This document shows, piece by piece, positions 13,284-23,998 of a stretch of DNA of 64,000 bases (its first letter is position 1; each line of letters starts with the position of its first letter). The notes under the pieces are model-generated. The model saw nothing but the letters and a program-made list of their open reading frames with translations, made no database searches and was not told the DNA's origin. Source of the DNA: Viridothelium virens (Eukaryota > Ascomycota > Dothideomycetes > Trypetheliales > Trypetheliaceae). The stretch is taken from NCBI GenBank assembly GCA_010094025.1, contig ML991777.1:310001-374000 (forward strand), in the 5' to 3' direction. The translations under genes and the position numbers were made by a program.

Positions 13284-15170
13284 CTACTCAAAGTCCCAGA
13301 AATTCCTCTCTCCACCCGCCGCCCTCGCGGCGCTCGCGCCCCTCCCCCTCCGATCAATCGGCGCCGCCTCCTCTCCATTACCTCCATCGCCAAAGTCCCA
13401 GCTCCGCTCCGTCTGCTTCATCACCCTCCCTGGCTTCCTCGCCCCTTCGGGAACCCGCTCATTCTCCTTCCCCTTCGCCTCCATCAGCTGTTGCTGCTGC
13501 GTCTGCGGCTTCTTCGCGACCTGCTCCGGGCTGACGTCGTAATGAGACCAATGACTCTGCATCTGGGTCGGCAGCGCCTTCGTCGTCTTCTTTGGCGGCT
13601 CCGATCCATTCCATGCTGGCGCCGCTGGCGCTGCAGCTGCTGATGCGGTGGTAGTGGGGCCGTTCTCGTTGGTTGGAGTGCCGGCGGGAGAGGAGTCAGT
13701 GTGTTTCCAGTGTGGCGCGAAGTCCTTGCGACGGCCGCCCGCGTTGATGTTGCTCTTGGCTTCGGTGAGAGGGCCGCCGGCGCCATTACGGGAGGTCGCG
13801 GCTGCGGAGTCTGTGTTGGTGCGGGTGCCAGGCGTGTCATCAGCGCCGGTGACGTGGTTATCGTAGAGGCCGAGTCCCTTGTTTAGGGCGTGCGTCTTGG
13901 CTTGGGTCTTCTGCGCGACTGGCGTGTCTTCGTCACAAAATTCGAAGTGTGGTTTCGCGTCCGGACGGGGCTGATGGATGACAGGCCGTTTGGGGACTGA
14001 GGGGGCAGTGTCGCCTTCGTCATCGCTCCAGCCGAAATGGCGTTGGTCGTTCGGGCGGACCTGGCTCTGAGACTTTTGGGGGGTGACGAAGTCTTCGAAG
14101 TCCCAATGGCTCACGTGGCTGCTCTTGGGACGCTCCTTTCTTTCGCTAGAGGTGTCTTCCTCGTCGCCAAACTCGAAGTGGTTGTATTTGCGCGCGTCTG
14201 TCTTGATGCGCTCGGGCGATTTGATGGTCGTGCGTGGGTCGGGCTCGTCGTTTTCGTCGAAGAGTCGGTTGTCGGTAAAGTTCTTGCCAGCACCACGTTT
14301 AATTGGGATCGCGTTGCGCTTGCTGGGTGAAGCGCTTCGTTCACGTAATGCAGCTGCAGGAGTAGGAGTGGAGACTGCTTCGTCTTCACCACCAAAAAGT
14401 TCGGAGTATTCACGTAGCGGAGGTTTAGCAGACATGCGGCGGGCGACACTAGGGGATTGAATGTTGGAATCGGGCCCTTCCTCATCAGGTTCGGGAGGAG
14501 CAAACAGAGAAAGGCTTGCATGAGGATCGTTCATGGCATTGCTGTTGGATTTTGCACGGGTAGTAATTGTGACGCCATTTGGATCACCATTTGATACGCT
14601 TGTCGAACGTGTTGAATCGGAAGTTCCAGATCGAGGAATACCCGCAGCGCTTGAGGAAATCAGGCGTGCCTGGTCTTTGCCGTCACGGATAGGCCAGTTG
14701 CGACCCCGAGAGCCGATGATGTCGAGCTGTTTGAGGAGCGAGCCTTGATCCCAGTATAGACGAACCTGTTGAATCTTTCGATCCGTATCGAATTGGACGA
14801 TATGAATCTGCAAGAGATGCGGTCAGAATTGGATGCGCATTTGGTCATTAAACTTGCTTACCATTGGAAATGTCACAGTGCGGTCAGCGAGAAAGTTATC
14901 GTCGAGTCCTAGTAAGTAGGTGCCTCCTCCGCGGACGAACTCAATGGTAGTCTCGATGTCGAGGCAGACACCATTGTCACTCTCGATCGTGCTCAAGACT
15001 TTTTCATTCTTCTTTTTCAATAGCTTTTCCTGGGCAGCAAGGTGCTTGAGAATTGTATTCGGCTCCGTGATGGTGGTGAGGGTGGGAATATAAATGATTG
15101 AGGCTTGGTCAGATAGCGCGACGGTGGTAGGGCTCGACAGAAACTGGTGGTATTTGTCGCTGAGCGACAT
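13284..15170 (-). CDS. NTF2-like-fold protein with repeated aromatic-acidic motifs
   Basis: Model complement(join(13284..14807, 14862..15170)), 610 residues, with a 54-bp intron (GTAAGC, CTTGCAG). The ATG at 15170 (MSLSDKYHQF) is chosen because upstream in-frame sequence lacks conserved character. The first ~140 residues look like an NTF2/SnoaL-type domain: an N-terminal helix, then strands ending in VTFPMIHIVQFDTDRKIQQV and VRLYWDQGSLLKQLDIIG. The remaining ~470 residues are disordered and carry short motifs of the form H-aromatic-x-aromatic-x-D/E, for example HFEFGDEED (312), HWDFEDF (336), HFGWSDDEGD (360), HFEFCDED (390), HWSHYD (521) and a C-terminal NFWDFE. Conserved fungal NTF2-domain proteins of this plan exist, but I know no assigned function. 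A scaffold role is a guess. Confidence 0.8.
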
Positions 15171-16515
15171 GGCGGCGAGCTGAACCTGCGTACAATCGAA
15201 GTAGTAGTGCAGATGGGTGACGCAAAGCACAGAGTCGCAAGGTCAAATCCAAACTTGAGATTGGTGTAGCCCAAATGTTTGTTCGGTCAGAAGCACGCGC
15301 AAGAGAGAGACGGTGGTGGTGAAACAAAGAAAGGGGCAGCAGTGGGTGGGCGCGGTGTCATGCAGCAATGACGGTGTTGTTGTTTACATGGGCACCTGGG
15401 GCTCTACGGAGTACCTAGCCTTTACGCACTAAGTAGGGCTGCCTTGTACCTGCCCCACCGCCCTACATTTGCTTTTTAAGTTAGGGAGAGACGCCGTTGT
15501 GACGGGCAAGTCCGGGCCCATCGTGCCCATGTCATTTCGGTTAACGCGCGCCATCGTCCTTTTCCGTTCATTTTTCCATGGCGCAACGCGCCAAGTTCGT
15601 GTTCCAGGAAGGCAGAACGTGGCAGGCACGCGCATCATTAAGGTATTGCACACCTGGGCCGTCAACTTCTATCATCCTGGTGTCATGATCATGACTCATC
15701 CTTGAGATGCCGGGTTCGTACGTAATTCGCATATCAACCAGTTTTCCATTGGTGATCAGCTAACCGTGCACGCTTTGTTTTGCACCCTCAATCTGGACCT
15801 GTCAGACATGCCGGCCCAAAACTTGGCACTGACTTTGAAACGCGCCTTCGCTAAGCAGAGCCATCGAGTGCATCGGGTAATCAGGCGTGTGGAGCACGGG
15901 GTCCCCCGTAACAAGACTCTTTACCTACTGAAAGCCCAAGAATCTCTGTTACATAACGCGCTGCCCGCTAGTCTCGAGTAGACTGATCAAGATCAACTCT
16001 ATAGAATAAGTGAAGAGCTAAACTCCGTTTTCAACGTGGATTTACGCCGTCAATTAGCATCGTAGCGGGCTTGCCCCGTTGTTTTACTCACCATTGCTCT
16101 ACGAGACAAGCTGCTAAGGCCATTGTAGAAGATTCTGAATTTAGTATGCTTCTAACTACTAAATTACCACCGAATGAAGCTCGTCAAAGTGGAGCTCTTG
16201 CCTAATTAGGAAGATATCAAAACTACGTGGTGGAATGTAGAGTTGAGCCATTGGAGTACATGATGGGGAAGGCTTTTTCCAATCTCTTCGAACCATTTGT
16301 AGAGCATCTCCATAAGTATCATTAGAAGTCTGCACTAGGAGCCCCTCAATCATTAAAGTACCTATCTGCTCTAAATATAGGTAAGATGTGGTAAAGGTGC
16401 AATAAGTCTCGGCCGCTAGTCAGCACCTTATTGCATCTTCCTGATGATGCAAGTGACGAGGTCAAAACGTTGATATTTCCGTGTATCCTTTCATGGTCCT
16501 CTCTGTCTTTTAAAG
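15171..16515. other. gene-free stretch
   Basis: About 1.3 kb between divergent genes. Short open frames (for example 15469-15705 and 15766-15981, plus) lack splice logic, domains or recognisable composition. No tRNA-like cloverleaf or rRNA was recognised. Confidence 0.45.
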
Positions 16516-16948
16516 ATGCCACCCCTTTTCTGGACCCTCGGCTGCCTCTACGGAGCCAGCTCCGTCGCCTTTGGCGCGTTCGGCGCACATGGATTGAAGC
16601 AGCGGATTACTGATCCCAACCGCATTGCCAACTGGTCCACAGCAGCTCACTATCAGGCACGTATATACGTAGGGAACAATGTCGATTCCCAATGCTGATG
16701 CTTGCTTACAGCTTGTTCACTCTGGTGTCCTCCTTCTAGCGAACATTGCGGCCCCTCAGAACACACTCGCTGCGTCCCTCTTCACGGCCGGTATGACAAT
16801 GTTTAGCGGGAGCATATACTGCCTTGTCGTCGATCCTCAGAGATTCAAGTTCATGGGACCTATTACGCCGCTTGGAGGTTTATGTCTGATAGGCGGATGG
16901 GTTGCGTTGGCATTTGGAAGGAGGGTTCCCATCAGCAGATGGTCATAG
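16516..16948 (+). CDS. TMEM256/DUF423 family small membrane protein
   Basis: Model join(16516..16656, 16712..16948), 125 residues, close to the usual ~115-125 of the family. The sequence shows LYGASSVAFGAFGAHGLKQR, the conserved STAAHYQ-LVHSGVLLL junction, and four hydrophobic segments. Family members have a predicted four-helix membrane topology; the biochemical role is not established. The intron appears to use a GC donor (CAG|GCACGT) with a TTACAG acceptor, because this rebuilds the conserved HYQLVHS. The alternative GT donor at 16676 (TAC|GTAGGG) is also in phase but would insert four residues into that conserved site. Confidence 0.85.
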
Positions 16949-17085
16949 AAAAAAAATCAAAAAGAACAACAACCCTCGACTGGCTTTCAGGGCAATCGAG
17001 TGAACATTGGAAGGCGTTCAGAAAATTCATAGAGTTCTCTACTCCATCAAATTCTAGAAGCCTCGTAACATGTCCAAGAATCTAT

Positions 17086-17810
17086 TTAGAGCTTGTGCCC
17101 TGTCTTCTGCACCGCTTTCTTCCATGTCTCCGTCGCTTCACAAGTTTTAATCCACTCCTCCACCGTCGGCCACTTTTTCCCTTGTGTCCCCAGACCTTTC
17201 TCTAAGATCCACTGTGCACTAAAGCTCATCATACAATCCGCAGCGGTAACATGGTCACCCACCAGGAACTTCCCTTTGCCCTTTTGCAGTTCGCTCTCCA
17301 GCCAGTCAAAGTCGTTGACCACGTTCTTTGAGGCGGCTTGCTGCATTGTCGCGAGATCGCCGCTGTCTTTGACTCGTTCGGGGGAGAACCATTGCATATA
17401 GAGGATGGCGAGAGAATGCAGGAGGAAGGTAGCTTCGGCGGCATGTATCCATTGCAGGACCTGGACACGTGTGGATGGATCCTTGGGAATTAGGCGGCTG
17501 CTGGAGTCGTATTTCTCACACAAATATCTAACGCGGTAAGCTAAGCGAAGAAATGAAGCTGACGCAAACTTCGTGCTGCATACTCTGTGATTGTTCCGCT
17601 CTCGCTAACGGTGACGCCATCAACTACAATCGTAGGGGATTTGCCCAGGGGGTTCCCGGCTTTTCTGATGGCCTCCTTGAAGGCTGGAGGGCCTACGCCG
17701 TCCTGTCGTTCACTGAACTCAAGGTTGTAGTCTAGACCAAGTTCTTCAAGAAGCCAAGCAGTACGAATAGCACGAGAAGTTTGAAGAAAGTAAAGTGTAA
17801 TGTTCGGCAT
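17086..17810 (-). CDS. glutathione S-transferase, Gtt1-like
   Basis: Model complement(join(17086..17527, 17584..17810)), 222 residues, with a 56-bp intron (GTATGC donor, GCGTTAG acceptor) that restores the conserved SGTITEYLCEKYD. The N-terminal thioredoxin-like domain has ITLYFLQTSRAIRTAWLLEE, the typical SxxxRxxWLLEEL of fungal Gtt1-class enzymes, and the substrate-binding NPLGKSPTIVVDG plus SES motif. The C-terminal half is all helical with GDHVTAADCMMSF, matching the GST C-domain N-capping region. Reaction: conjugation of glutathione to electrophiles or peroxide reduction; the substrate is unknown. Start ATG at 17810 (MPNITLYF) is preferred over an upstream in-frame ATG at 17837 because families begin right before the first strand. 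Confidence 0.92.
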
Positions 17811-18159
17811 AATGAAGCTTAGAGAAATGTCACTCAACTAGGGGCTTTATAATTTTAATGAGCAAGAGGAAAGATTCGCCGAGAGATAGGAAAAAGGTGC
17901 AACTGTACAAACTCCGAAATCTTATATTTCAGATGTTTCCTCACACTCGTTATGAAGTCATCGGATGAATTCTATTACCCCACATAGTGGCGGGGATACC
18001 GCGGTTAAGGAAATCTATTTAGAATGGTTTTTGCAGGAAAAACCATCTCAACTTCTATTCCAGGCGGCGATGAAGAAGAAGGATTGGCGTAAAGTGGTGC
18101 ACCGTTGCTGGCACAGAGTAACTAAGATTCTTCTTGCGAGCAACATTACCTTAGTACCT
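17811..18159. other. gene-free stretch between GST and MITE copy 1
   Basis: Upstream region of the GST gene leading into the first palindromic element. No gene seen. Confidence 0.45.
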
Positions 18160-18161
18160 TA

Positions 18162-18342
18162 CCTTACCGCGGCTGGGGGGTTCCTCGACTGGTAGTTAAT
18201 ACAATGTTACCTCAGTCTAATTGTTATGACCATGTTGGCCCATGTTAAGGCGGCGTTAACAAGCGCCAACAAGGTCATGACAGTAAAGTCGAAATAACAT
18301 TGTATTGATTGCCAGTTGAGGAACCCCCCAGCCGCGGTAAAG
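18162..18342. mobile_element. palindromic MITE, copy 1
   Basis: An element of 181 bp flanked on both sides by TA (18160-18161 and 18343-18344). It is a near-complete inverted repeat. The left end CCTTACCGCGGCTGGGGGGT and the right end, whose reverse complement is CTTTACCGCGGCTGGGGGGT, are near-identical, and pairing continues inwards to a centre near GTTAAGGCGGCGTTAAC. It has no coding capacity. TA duplication and terminal inverted repeats are as expected for a Tc1/mariner-mobilised MITE; that class call is inferred. Confidence 0.85.
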
Positions 18343-18441
18343 TAGGGTACGCTCTTCACGGGATCACTTGAATTAGAGTGGAGTGGGCCCTGCTTCCGCT
18401 CCGGTGAACCCACATCTGTGCAGATCATCCGAGAATAGGTA

Positions 18442-18622
18442 CCTTACGGCGGCTGAGGGGTTCCTCAACAGGTAATCAATACAATGTTATTTCGAATTCA
18501 TTGTTAAGACCTTGTTGGTCCATGTTAACACCGCCTTAACATGGGCCAACATGGTTATAACAGTTGAACTGAGGTAACATTGTATTGATTACCTGTTGAG
18601 GAACCACCCAGCCGCCGTAAGG
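18442..18622. mobile_element. palindromic MITE, copy 2
   Basis: A second 181-bp copy, starting only 99 bp after copy 1, flanked by TA at 18440-18441 and 18623-18624. The ends are perfect inverted repeats (CCTTACGGCGGCTG... on both arms). The centre reads GTTAACACCGCCTTAAC, that is, the opposite orientation to copies 1 and 4. Its arms differ from the other copies at paired positions: AACAGG on the left is matched by CCTGTT on the right, where other copies have AACTGG/CCAGTT. Confidence 0.85.
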
Positions 18623-18624
18623 TA

Positions 18625-19142
18625 AGTTAATTCTGACTCCGTGTCCGTGTTACGAGCATTTCCAAACAGATGCCGATATTGCACATTGTTCAAAGTATAG
18701 CAAATGACGCTCTCGACACGAAAACCTACAGCTACCACGGTGGACTAGAGTAGCCCAGTTATGAAACTGAAGATTCATCCCCGATATGCATCATCTGAAG
18801 ATGGAGAGTAAAGATATCTCTAGGTGACCCGGTTTGATTGGTACAGTGGACTAGACTATGGATCGGAAGGAGTTTTCGTGAAAATGGAGGAGGCAGAACG
18901 CGAGGAAGGAGAAAATCGTGACATGTATACAACTCCCTAACGAAGCGAAACGGCTGATACAAAAGAGAGTTTCGACGGTTCCAGGATCAATCATAATACT
19001 GTTTTGATGGCTTGCCGAATCTGCAATCCCAGTATTTCTACCACATTATGAAGTCTTCTCATTCCTTCCCTCGCCCAGTGCCCAGTCTTCTCCCCAAACA
19101 CATAGCAACATGCAGTGCCCCTCAACAGATTTCAATGTAGTT
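18625..19142. other. gene-free stretch
   Basis: Sequence between MITE copy 2 and the 3' end of the CYSTM gene. No supported gene; probably 3' UTR plus spacer. Confidence 0.45.
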
Positions 19143-19698
19143 TTAACAGCAGTCCTCGGCGCATTCGCAGCAATCTGATTGGCCGTCAGTACACACTGGA
19201 GAGAAGAGGACGGTGGACTTCTGTACCGGCGCAGCATTCACATCCCTCTTCACACACGAAGCAGCAGCAAAGCGCCGCGATACTGTGGTCGGAAGTAAGC
19301 ACGATGTCTCCCATGGCAACTTAAATCACGAGTCAAGCGTACCAGGCTTCAAAGCAACCTCTGTCCTTTTTTTGCCTCTGCTGAGGTGGTGGCGGCTGTT
19401 GCGGGTACGGCTGCTGATAGCCCATTTGCCCAGGTGGTGGTCCGTAGCCGCCTTGACCATAGCCCTTTGGGAGCGCAAAGCGTAAGCATAAGTCCCTTCT
19501 AAATGTGTCTCAAGGTATCTCAATGGCGGAAACTTACTGGCCCTGGTGGCGGTGCGTTTGGGTAGCTAGGTTGGCGATGTCAGTTTGTGATTGACAGATT
19601 GCTTTCATATGCTACAAGGGCTCAGAAGGTCCTGGAATGTATGATTGAACTTACTGGGCTTGTTGTGGATATTGGTTGTAGTAACCCTGGGCCGACAT
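19143..19698 (-). CDS. CYSTM family cysteine-rich peptide
   Basis: Model complement(join(19143..19174, 19227..19282, 19343..19464, 19538..19565, 19655..19698)), 93 residues in five tiny exons, all in phase. The N-terminal two thirds is Gln/Pro/Gly/Tyr-rich (MSAQGYYNQYPQQAHYPN, then GYGQGGYGPPPGQ and a QQPPPPQQ run). The last ~35 residues hold the CYSTM module: GCFEACIAALCCCFVCEEGC followed by ECCADCCECAEDCC. Known: CYSTM proteins are short, conserved across eukaryotes, membrane-associated through the Cys-rich segment, and often stress-related. The acceptor of exon 3 (CCCAAAG) is weak, so that boundary is the least certain. The dense cysteine end is unmistakable. Confidence 0.85.
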
Positions 19699-20447
19699 CT
19701 TGATTGATGCAAATCCTGCGATCACTTACATCAGTGGATCTGAGGCTCAAGAGATAAGACCTGTCGAGAATGGCAAGAGCTGACGATGTGAGAGCGCAGT
19801 GACTGTACCTTTGGAGAACTCTAAAAAGAACGAGAAGAAACGCGATTAAGAGGCGATGGCGGGGCAGCAATGCCGAACGTTGTTGCCAACAAGAAGACGT
19901 GGAGTGAGAGGAAGAGGTTGGGCTTGGCTTGGCTAGGTCCTTTGTACGGAAGCATGCCGGGTGGGCGGCGGGGGTCGCAGGGGTACTAGTCAGCTCACGC
20001 CAACAGGCATGAGTGCTTGGTTCGCTAGCCGCCGCCCTTGTGCCCCCAATTTGCGCGTCTCAGATCCTCTCTCTTGCCTAACTTAAAAACGCCACCGGTA
20101 TCATCGCATCATCCACCCCTACTCAGCCACAAGACTGATCACCAAGCGTTTGGACACTGTTACGCGCAACCATCCACACTGCCGCACTCCGCCACATCGG
20201 TGTGTCGTTCTTGCACCTCTCGATACTATTGGCTGTGATGCAATAGTCTTTGCCTAAGGAAAGCCATCAGCGTTTGGTTCACACCTATACTTGAGCTTGA
20301 TACGCGAATCTCTTCGTACGTGATATAGTACATTATGAATTTTCCGAAGATGAAAGACTTGTGTCATGTAGATGAAGCTGTCTCATCTGCAGATATCAGA
20401 ACGATACCCAGACATGGTGGTAAATGCACAGTCCATTTGCAAGCTGG
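19699..20447. other. gene-free stretch
   Basis: Promoter and leader side of the CYSTM gene and 3' side of the NLR gene. Plus-strand frames here have no recognisable content. Confidence 0.45.
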
Positions 20448-23218
20448 CTAGTGTTGGTTTTGTTTAAGCCCAAGCAAACGTCTGCACCATGGGGCCAATA
20501 CGAGAGGAGGCCTAGTAGCTGACACTACACTTGGTGAAAAGTCAGCATGCTTCTGGCACAATCGCTTCCCATTACGCCGGATGGTGTGTTGAGTGCCCCA
20601 CAAGTGGATGGAGATGGAGGAACGTTGGCCTCCTCTTAAAAGTGCGTCAACTAGTACCCATGCATCCGATAAGGTCTTCGCTTGGCTCTTCGTTAGATAC
20701 GTTTGTTTGCTCCCGCTCTGCACCACTATCTGCTTCGCCAGGATGATATTACGCTCTTCGGAACCTTCGTTCCATGATCTTTTGTAGGCAGCGCGCGTCG
20801 ATTCGTCTTGCCAAACTTTTAATCTATTAGCGAAGTACGCAGTCGATGGACTAGATTTCCCGAGATGCTGTTCGGCCAATCTAACCAAGCCAGACTGCAT
20901 TTCTATGGCCGCTGTGTCACGACCCTCGAGGAGTTCTCGGACGCATAACAATTGTTTCAGGCACAGGGTCATGGAGTCCCTTAAGCCTCTTACCCTGACA
21001 AACATGGGAATGACCGACTCTGCAAGCTCGGCAGCTTCGGTCCAGCGTCCCAAGTCAGCACACGCGAGTGTCAAATAATAACGCGAACTAAGAGTCAGGA
21101 GGTGGTCGTGACCAAGTCGTTCTTCTAATAGCGAAATCCTCTCGCGCGCGATCGCTTCCGCTTTACTAGGTCGATCTGTCGAGTGATACAAAAGCCAAAG
21201 CGTTTGCATAATGTAGACAGTGCTCCAGTGCCCTTTGCCAAGTTGTTGAGTACGTTTCTGAAACAGTGATTGTAGTACCTGCTCCGCTTTTTCGTCCTTT
21301 AAGATGCACAAATCGGAAGCTATTATATCCTCCAAGGCCAAGAACGAGCTGTCATCAGGACCAACGGATTTTCGGTGGCTGTCGATAGCAAACATTGTGA
21401 GTAGCATGCCATCTTCGAAGAGACTAAGCTGTCGAAAGCATGCAGCCATTGCCAAAGCGCCCTGTCTGATCACAGGAGAATCGAGTGGCAGGATATCAAT
21501 TGCCTTCTTCAAAGTTCGGTTGCATGACAGGAGATCTTTCCATATACTTATATCTTTCAACACGCCACGAGCGCGAATGAGGTCGAACGTGGTGCGCATT
21601 GCATCCGGATGTTCTGGTCCTGACAACTCTTCCAGTATTTCTACGACTTCTTCCAAGCATTCAATAGAATCTATTGCGCGTCCGGATGTAGCAAACATTC
21701 TTCCCCTTTTCCCAAGAAGATTAGCACGCGCCTCTCGAGTTTCTCGGCTGGGCGCTCGTTTCAACATTTCCACAACGTGCGGCTCGTATAAATCATGGCA
21801 ATTCAAGGTTGTCCAGGATGGGTTCTGGCGATCGAACGGGTAAGATCTGGCAAGTAAGGAGAACATTTCGTTCGCCAAATCATCGGCCCTGCCCTGTGAC
21901 TTTAACCATTCCTGGGTGACTAGCCGGACCAATGGGTGCATGTCGTAGCACTCATCGGAACTTGATGTTTCCGAACTTGTATTTCGTAGTCTCGCTGTTG
22001 AATCCGCGGCCCTCTCATGTATGAGCGAGAAGGAGATCATATGTCCCAGGGCCTCTTCAAGTTCTAGGCCTTGCTTTCCGGTGGCCTTCAGTATCGATTT
22101 TGGTATGGCCTGAGTGTCAAGGAAACTCATGAGAGCGAAAATCTTCCAGGCAATGTAGAAGTTGATACGGAGATACTTGAAAGTTATTGACCACGTCGAG
22201 GCAAGTGCGTGTGGGATATCTGTAAGTCTGCCGGCAGCAGGGAAAGATCTGCTCAGGAGCGCTATCGGATCCGATTTGAGGAGCTCTAGATACTTGCCGA
22301 GACTCATTCCAGGCCTCTGTATGTACGATGCTGCCTGAACGAGAGCCAATGGAAGATATTCCAATTTTCGGGCCAATTGAGACGTCTGGTCGAAAGAATA
22401 TGATGTTTTGAAGATTTTGGTCAGGAGATCCCCAGCTTCTTCCTCACTCATTTTGTCAACCTTTAGCAAATTTTGATTCTGAGTTAAATAGCCAGCAGTG
22501 ATCTGGTCTCTCGTCGTGAACAGAATAGACCCGTGAGCACATTCCGGCAAATATTCTGACAATGGCGGAGTCTTCCGAGGCAGAAAGGACGATGGCGGTG
22601 AAGTTGATTGAAAGAACAATCCTTCATCATCAGCATTGTCAATGATCAGGAACCAGTGGCCATGCGTCTCTTCTTTGAGCCAGTCATGAACGACTTGCAA
22701 TATATTAGCCTTTGAGGCGTTCCTTCCTGGAATTTTACATGTCTCTGCGATGGTCTGGTAGTCTTCCCGAAAGCGTTCGAAATTGCCCGCATGAACCCAA
22801 AACACAGATGTCGTCGGACTCTGCTTCAAGATCCAGTATGCGAAGTCAATAGCGATCTGAGATTTCCTAAACGGCTTTGTCAGGTTGGTATGGTAGATAT
22901 TGCTTTCTTGTGATGATTACCCCGTACCGCCGAGTCCGTATAAGGCGGACCTGGTCTGAGAGTCATGCTCCGAGCCATGCAGAGCTTTCTCAAAAACATG
23001 CTTCAATCGGTTAAGGATGCCCTGGCGACCGGTAAAGTCTCGATTTTGGGAGTATGGTATTGCAACTTCCAGCACAAATCAATCTTCTGTTTCCGCCCAC
23101 ACACATGAGATCGGAGATGCGATCTGAAATTTTCGACAAAGAAAAGAAATGAATGATCTGGACAGAGTATGTACTTACCTGCTTGTATTGGGTTGGAGGA
23201 TACGCTGCTGGCACTCAT
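20448..23218 (-). CDS. NB-ARC/TPR NLR-like STAND protein
   Basis: Model complement(join(20448..22866, 22921..23065, 23179..23218)), 867 residues. The 54-bp intron splits the P-loop exactly and rejoins YGLGGTGKSQIAIDFAYW. After a short N-terminus (no effector domain) comes a fungal NLR linker SQNRDFTGRQGILNRLK. The NB-ARC domain then shows Walker A GLGGTGKS (about 57-64), Walker B HWFLIIDNADD, the RNBS-type ILFTTRD, a GLPL-like LEYLPLALVQAASYI, and an MHD-like CYDMHPLVRLVTQEWL. The C-terminal ~450 residues are helical repeats of the fungal kinesin-light-chain TPR type. Known: such proteins sense non-self or stress and oligomerise on nucleotide exchange; many act in heterokaryon incompatibility. 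The first acceptor (GGAAG) is non-canonical in its pyrimidine tract but is the only AG that avoids an in-frame TGA. The gene lies between MITE copies. Confidence 0.85.
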
Positions 23219-23815
23219 GGATTCTCACTCCAAACATCCAAATACGAAACTTTTCGAGAATTCCTTCGGGGAAAGAAAAAAGAACAAAAGGCGAAACTGT
23301 AGCAGAGTAGAGACGCGGTACTAACCATGCTACAAATACTTGTGAATTGCAGCAGCTTAGAGCCTAAGGTCATGCGAGTCTCTCTCGGACCAAACATCCT
23401 GTCTCTTAGCACCACCAAGATGTAACATCCCTGCTCGTTGGTTCGAGAGTGGGGAACTTGTAACTTGCCGATTCGCACTGCTGCCTTGCAAAAAGCAAAG
23501 CGAACGGGGCTATGCCTCTCATACATGGGTTGTTTCGGAATGTGCTACCAAGCACAGCGCTTAACAATGTGTTGTCGACGTCCCGTTAGGAAACCGAACT
23601 AGCGGTATTTGTAGGCAAATCGTTCATCGAGCGGCTAGGCTAGACCCGGTGGGATATCCGCAAGGCTGTATGTTGCCGTCGCTTGCACGACGAACCTTCG
23701 GCTGATTCCTGGGTTTAGTTAGCGAAACCGTGTGATTTTCTGGGGGTTCTCGCCTAGCGCATCTACTGAGGAACAGGGTGGCGGATATCTCGTTGTAGGG
23801 GGAATAGTCGGCTTT
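23219..23815. other. gene-free stretch upstream of the NLR
   Basis: Presumed NLR promoter. A short minus-strand frame (23215-23526) has no features. No other gene seen. Confidence 0.45.
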
Positions 23816-23996
23816 CCTTACGGCGGCTGGGGGGTTCCTCAACTGGTAATTAACACAATGTTATTTCGATTTTACTGTTATGACCTTGTTGGTCCATGTT
23901 AACACCGCCTTAACATGGGCCAACGGGGCCATAACAGTTAAGCTGAGGTAACATTGTATTAATTACCAGTTGAGGAACCCCCCAGCCGCCGTAAGG
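23816..23996. mobile_element. palindromic MITE, copy 3
   Basis: A third 181-bp copy. Right flank TA (23997-23998); left flank TT (23814-23815), so the left TA has probably mutated. Ends CCTTACGGCGGCTGGGGGGT and its complement are perfectly paired for the first ~30 bp. The centre GTTAACACCGCCTTAAC matches copy 2, so copies 2 and 3 form one subfamily and orientation. Confidence 0.85.
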
Positions 23997-23998
23997 TA

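Noticed and set aside
23400-23460. GTTGGTTCGAGAG resembles a tRNA B box
   Set aside because: No matching A box at the right distance and no cloverleaf could be drawn.
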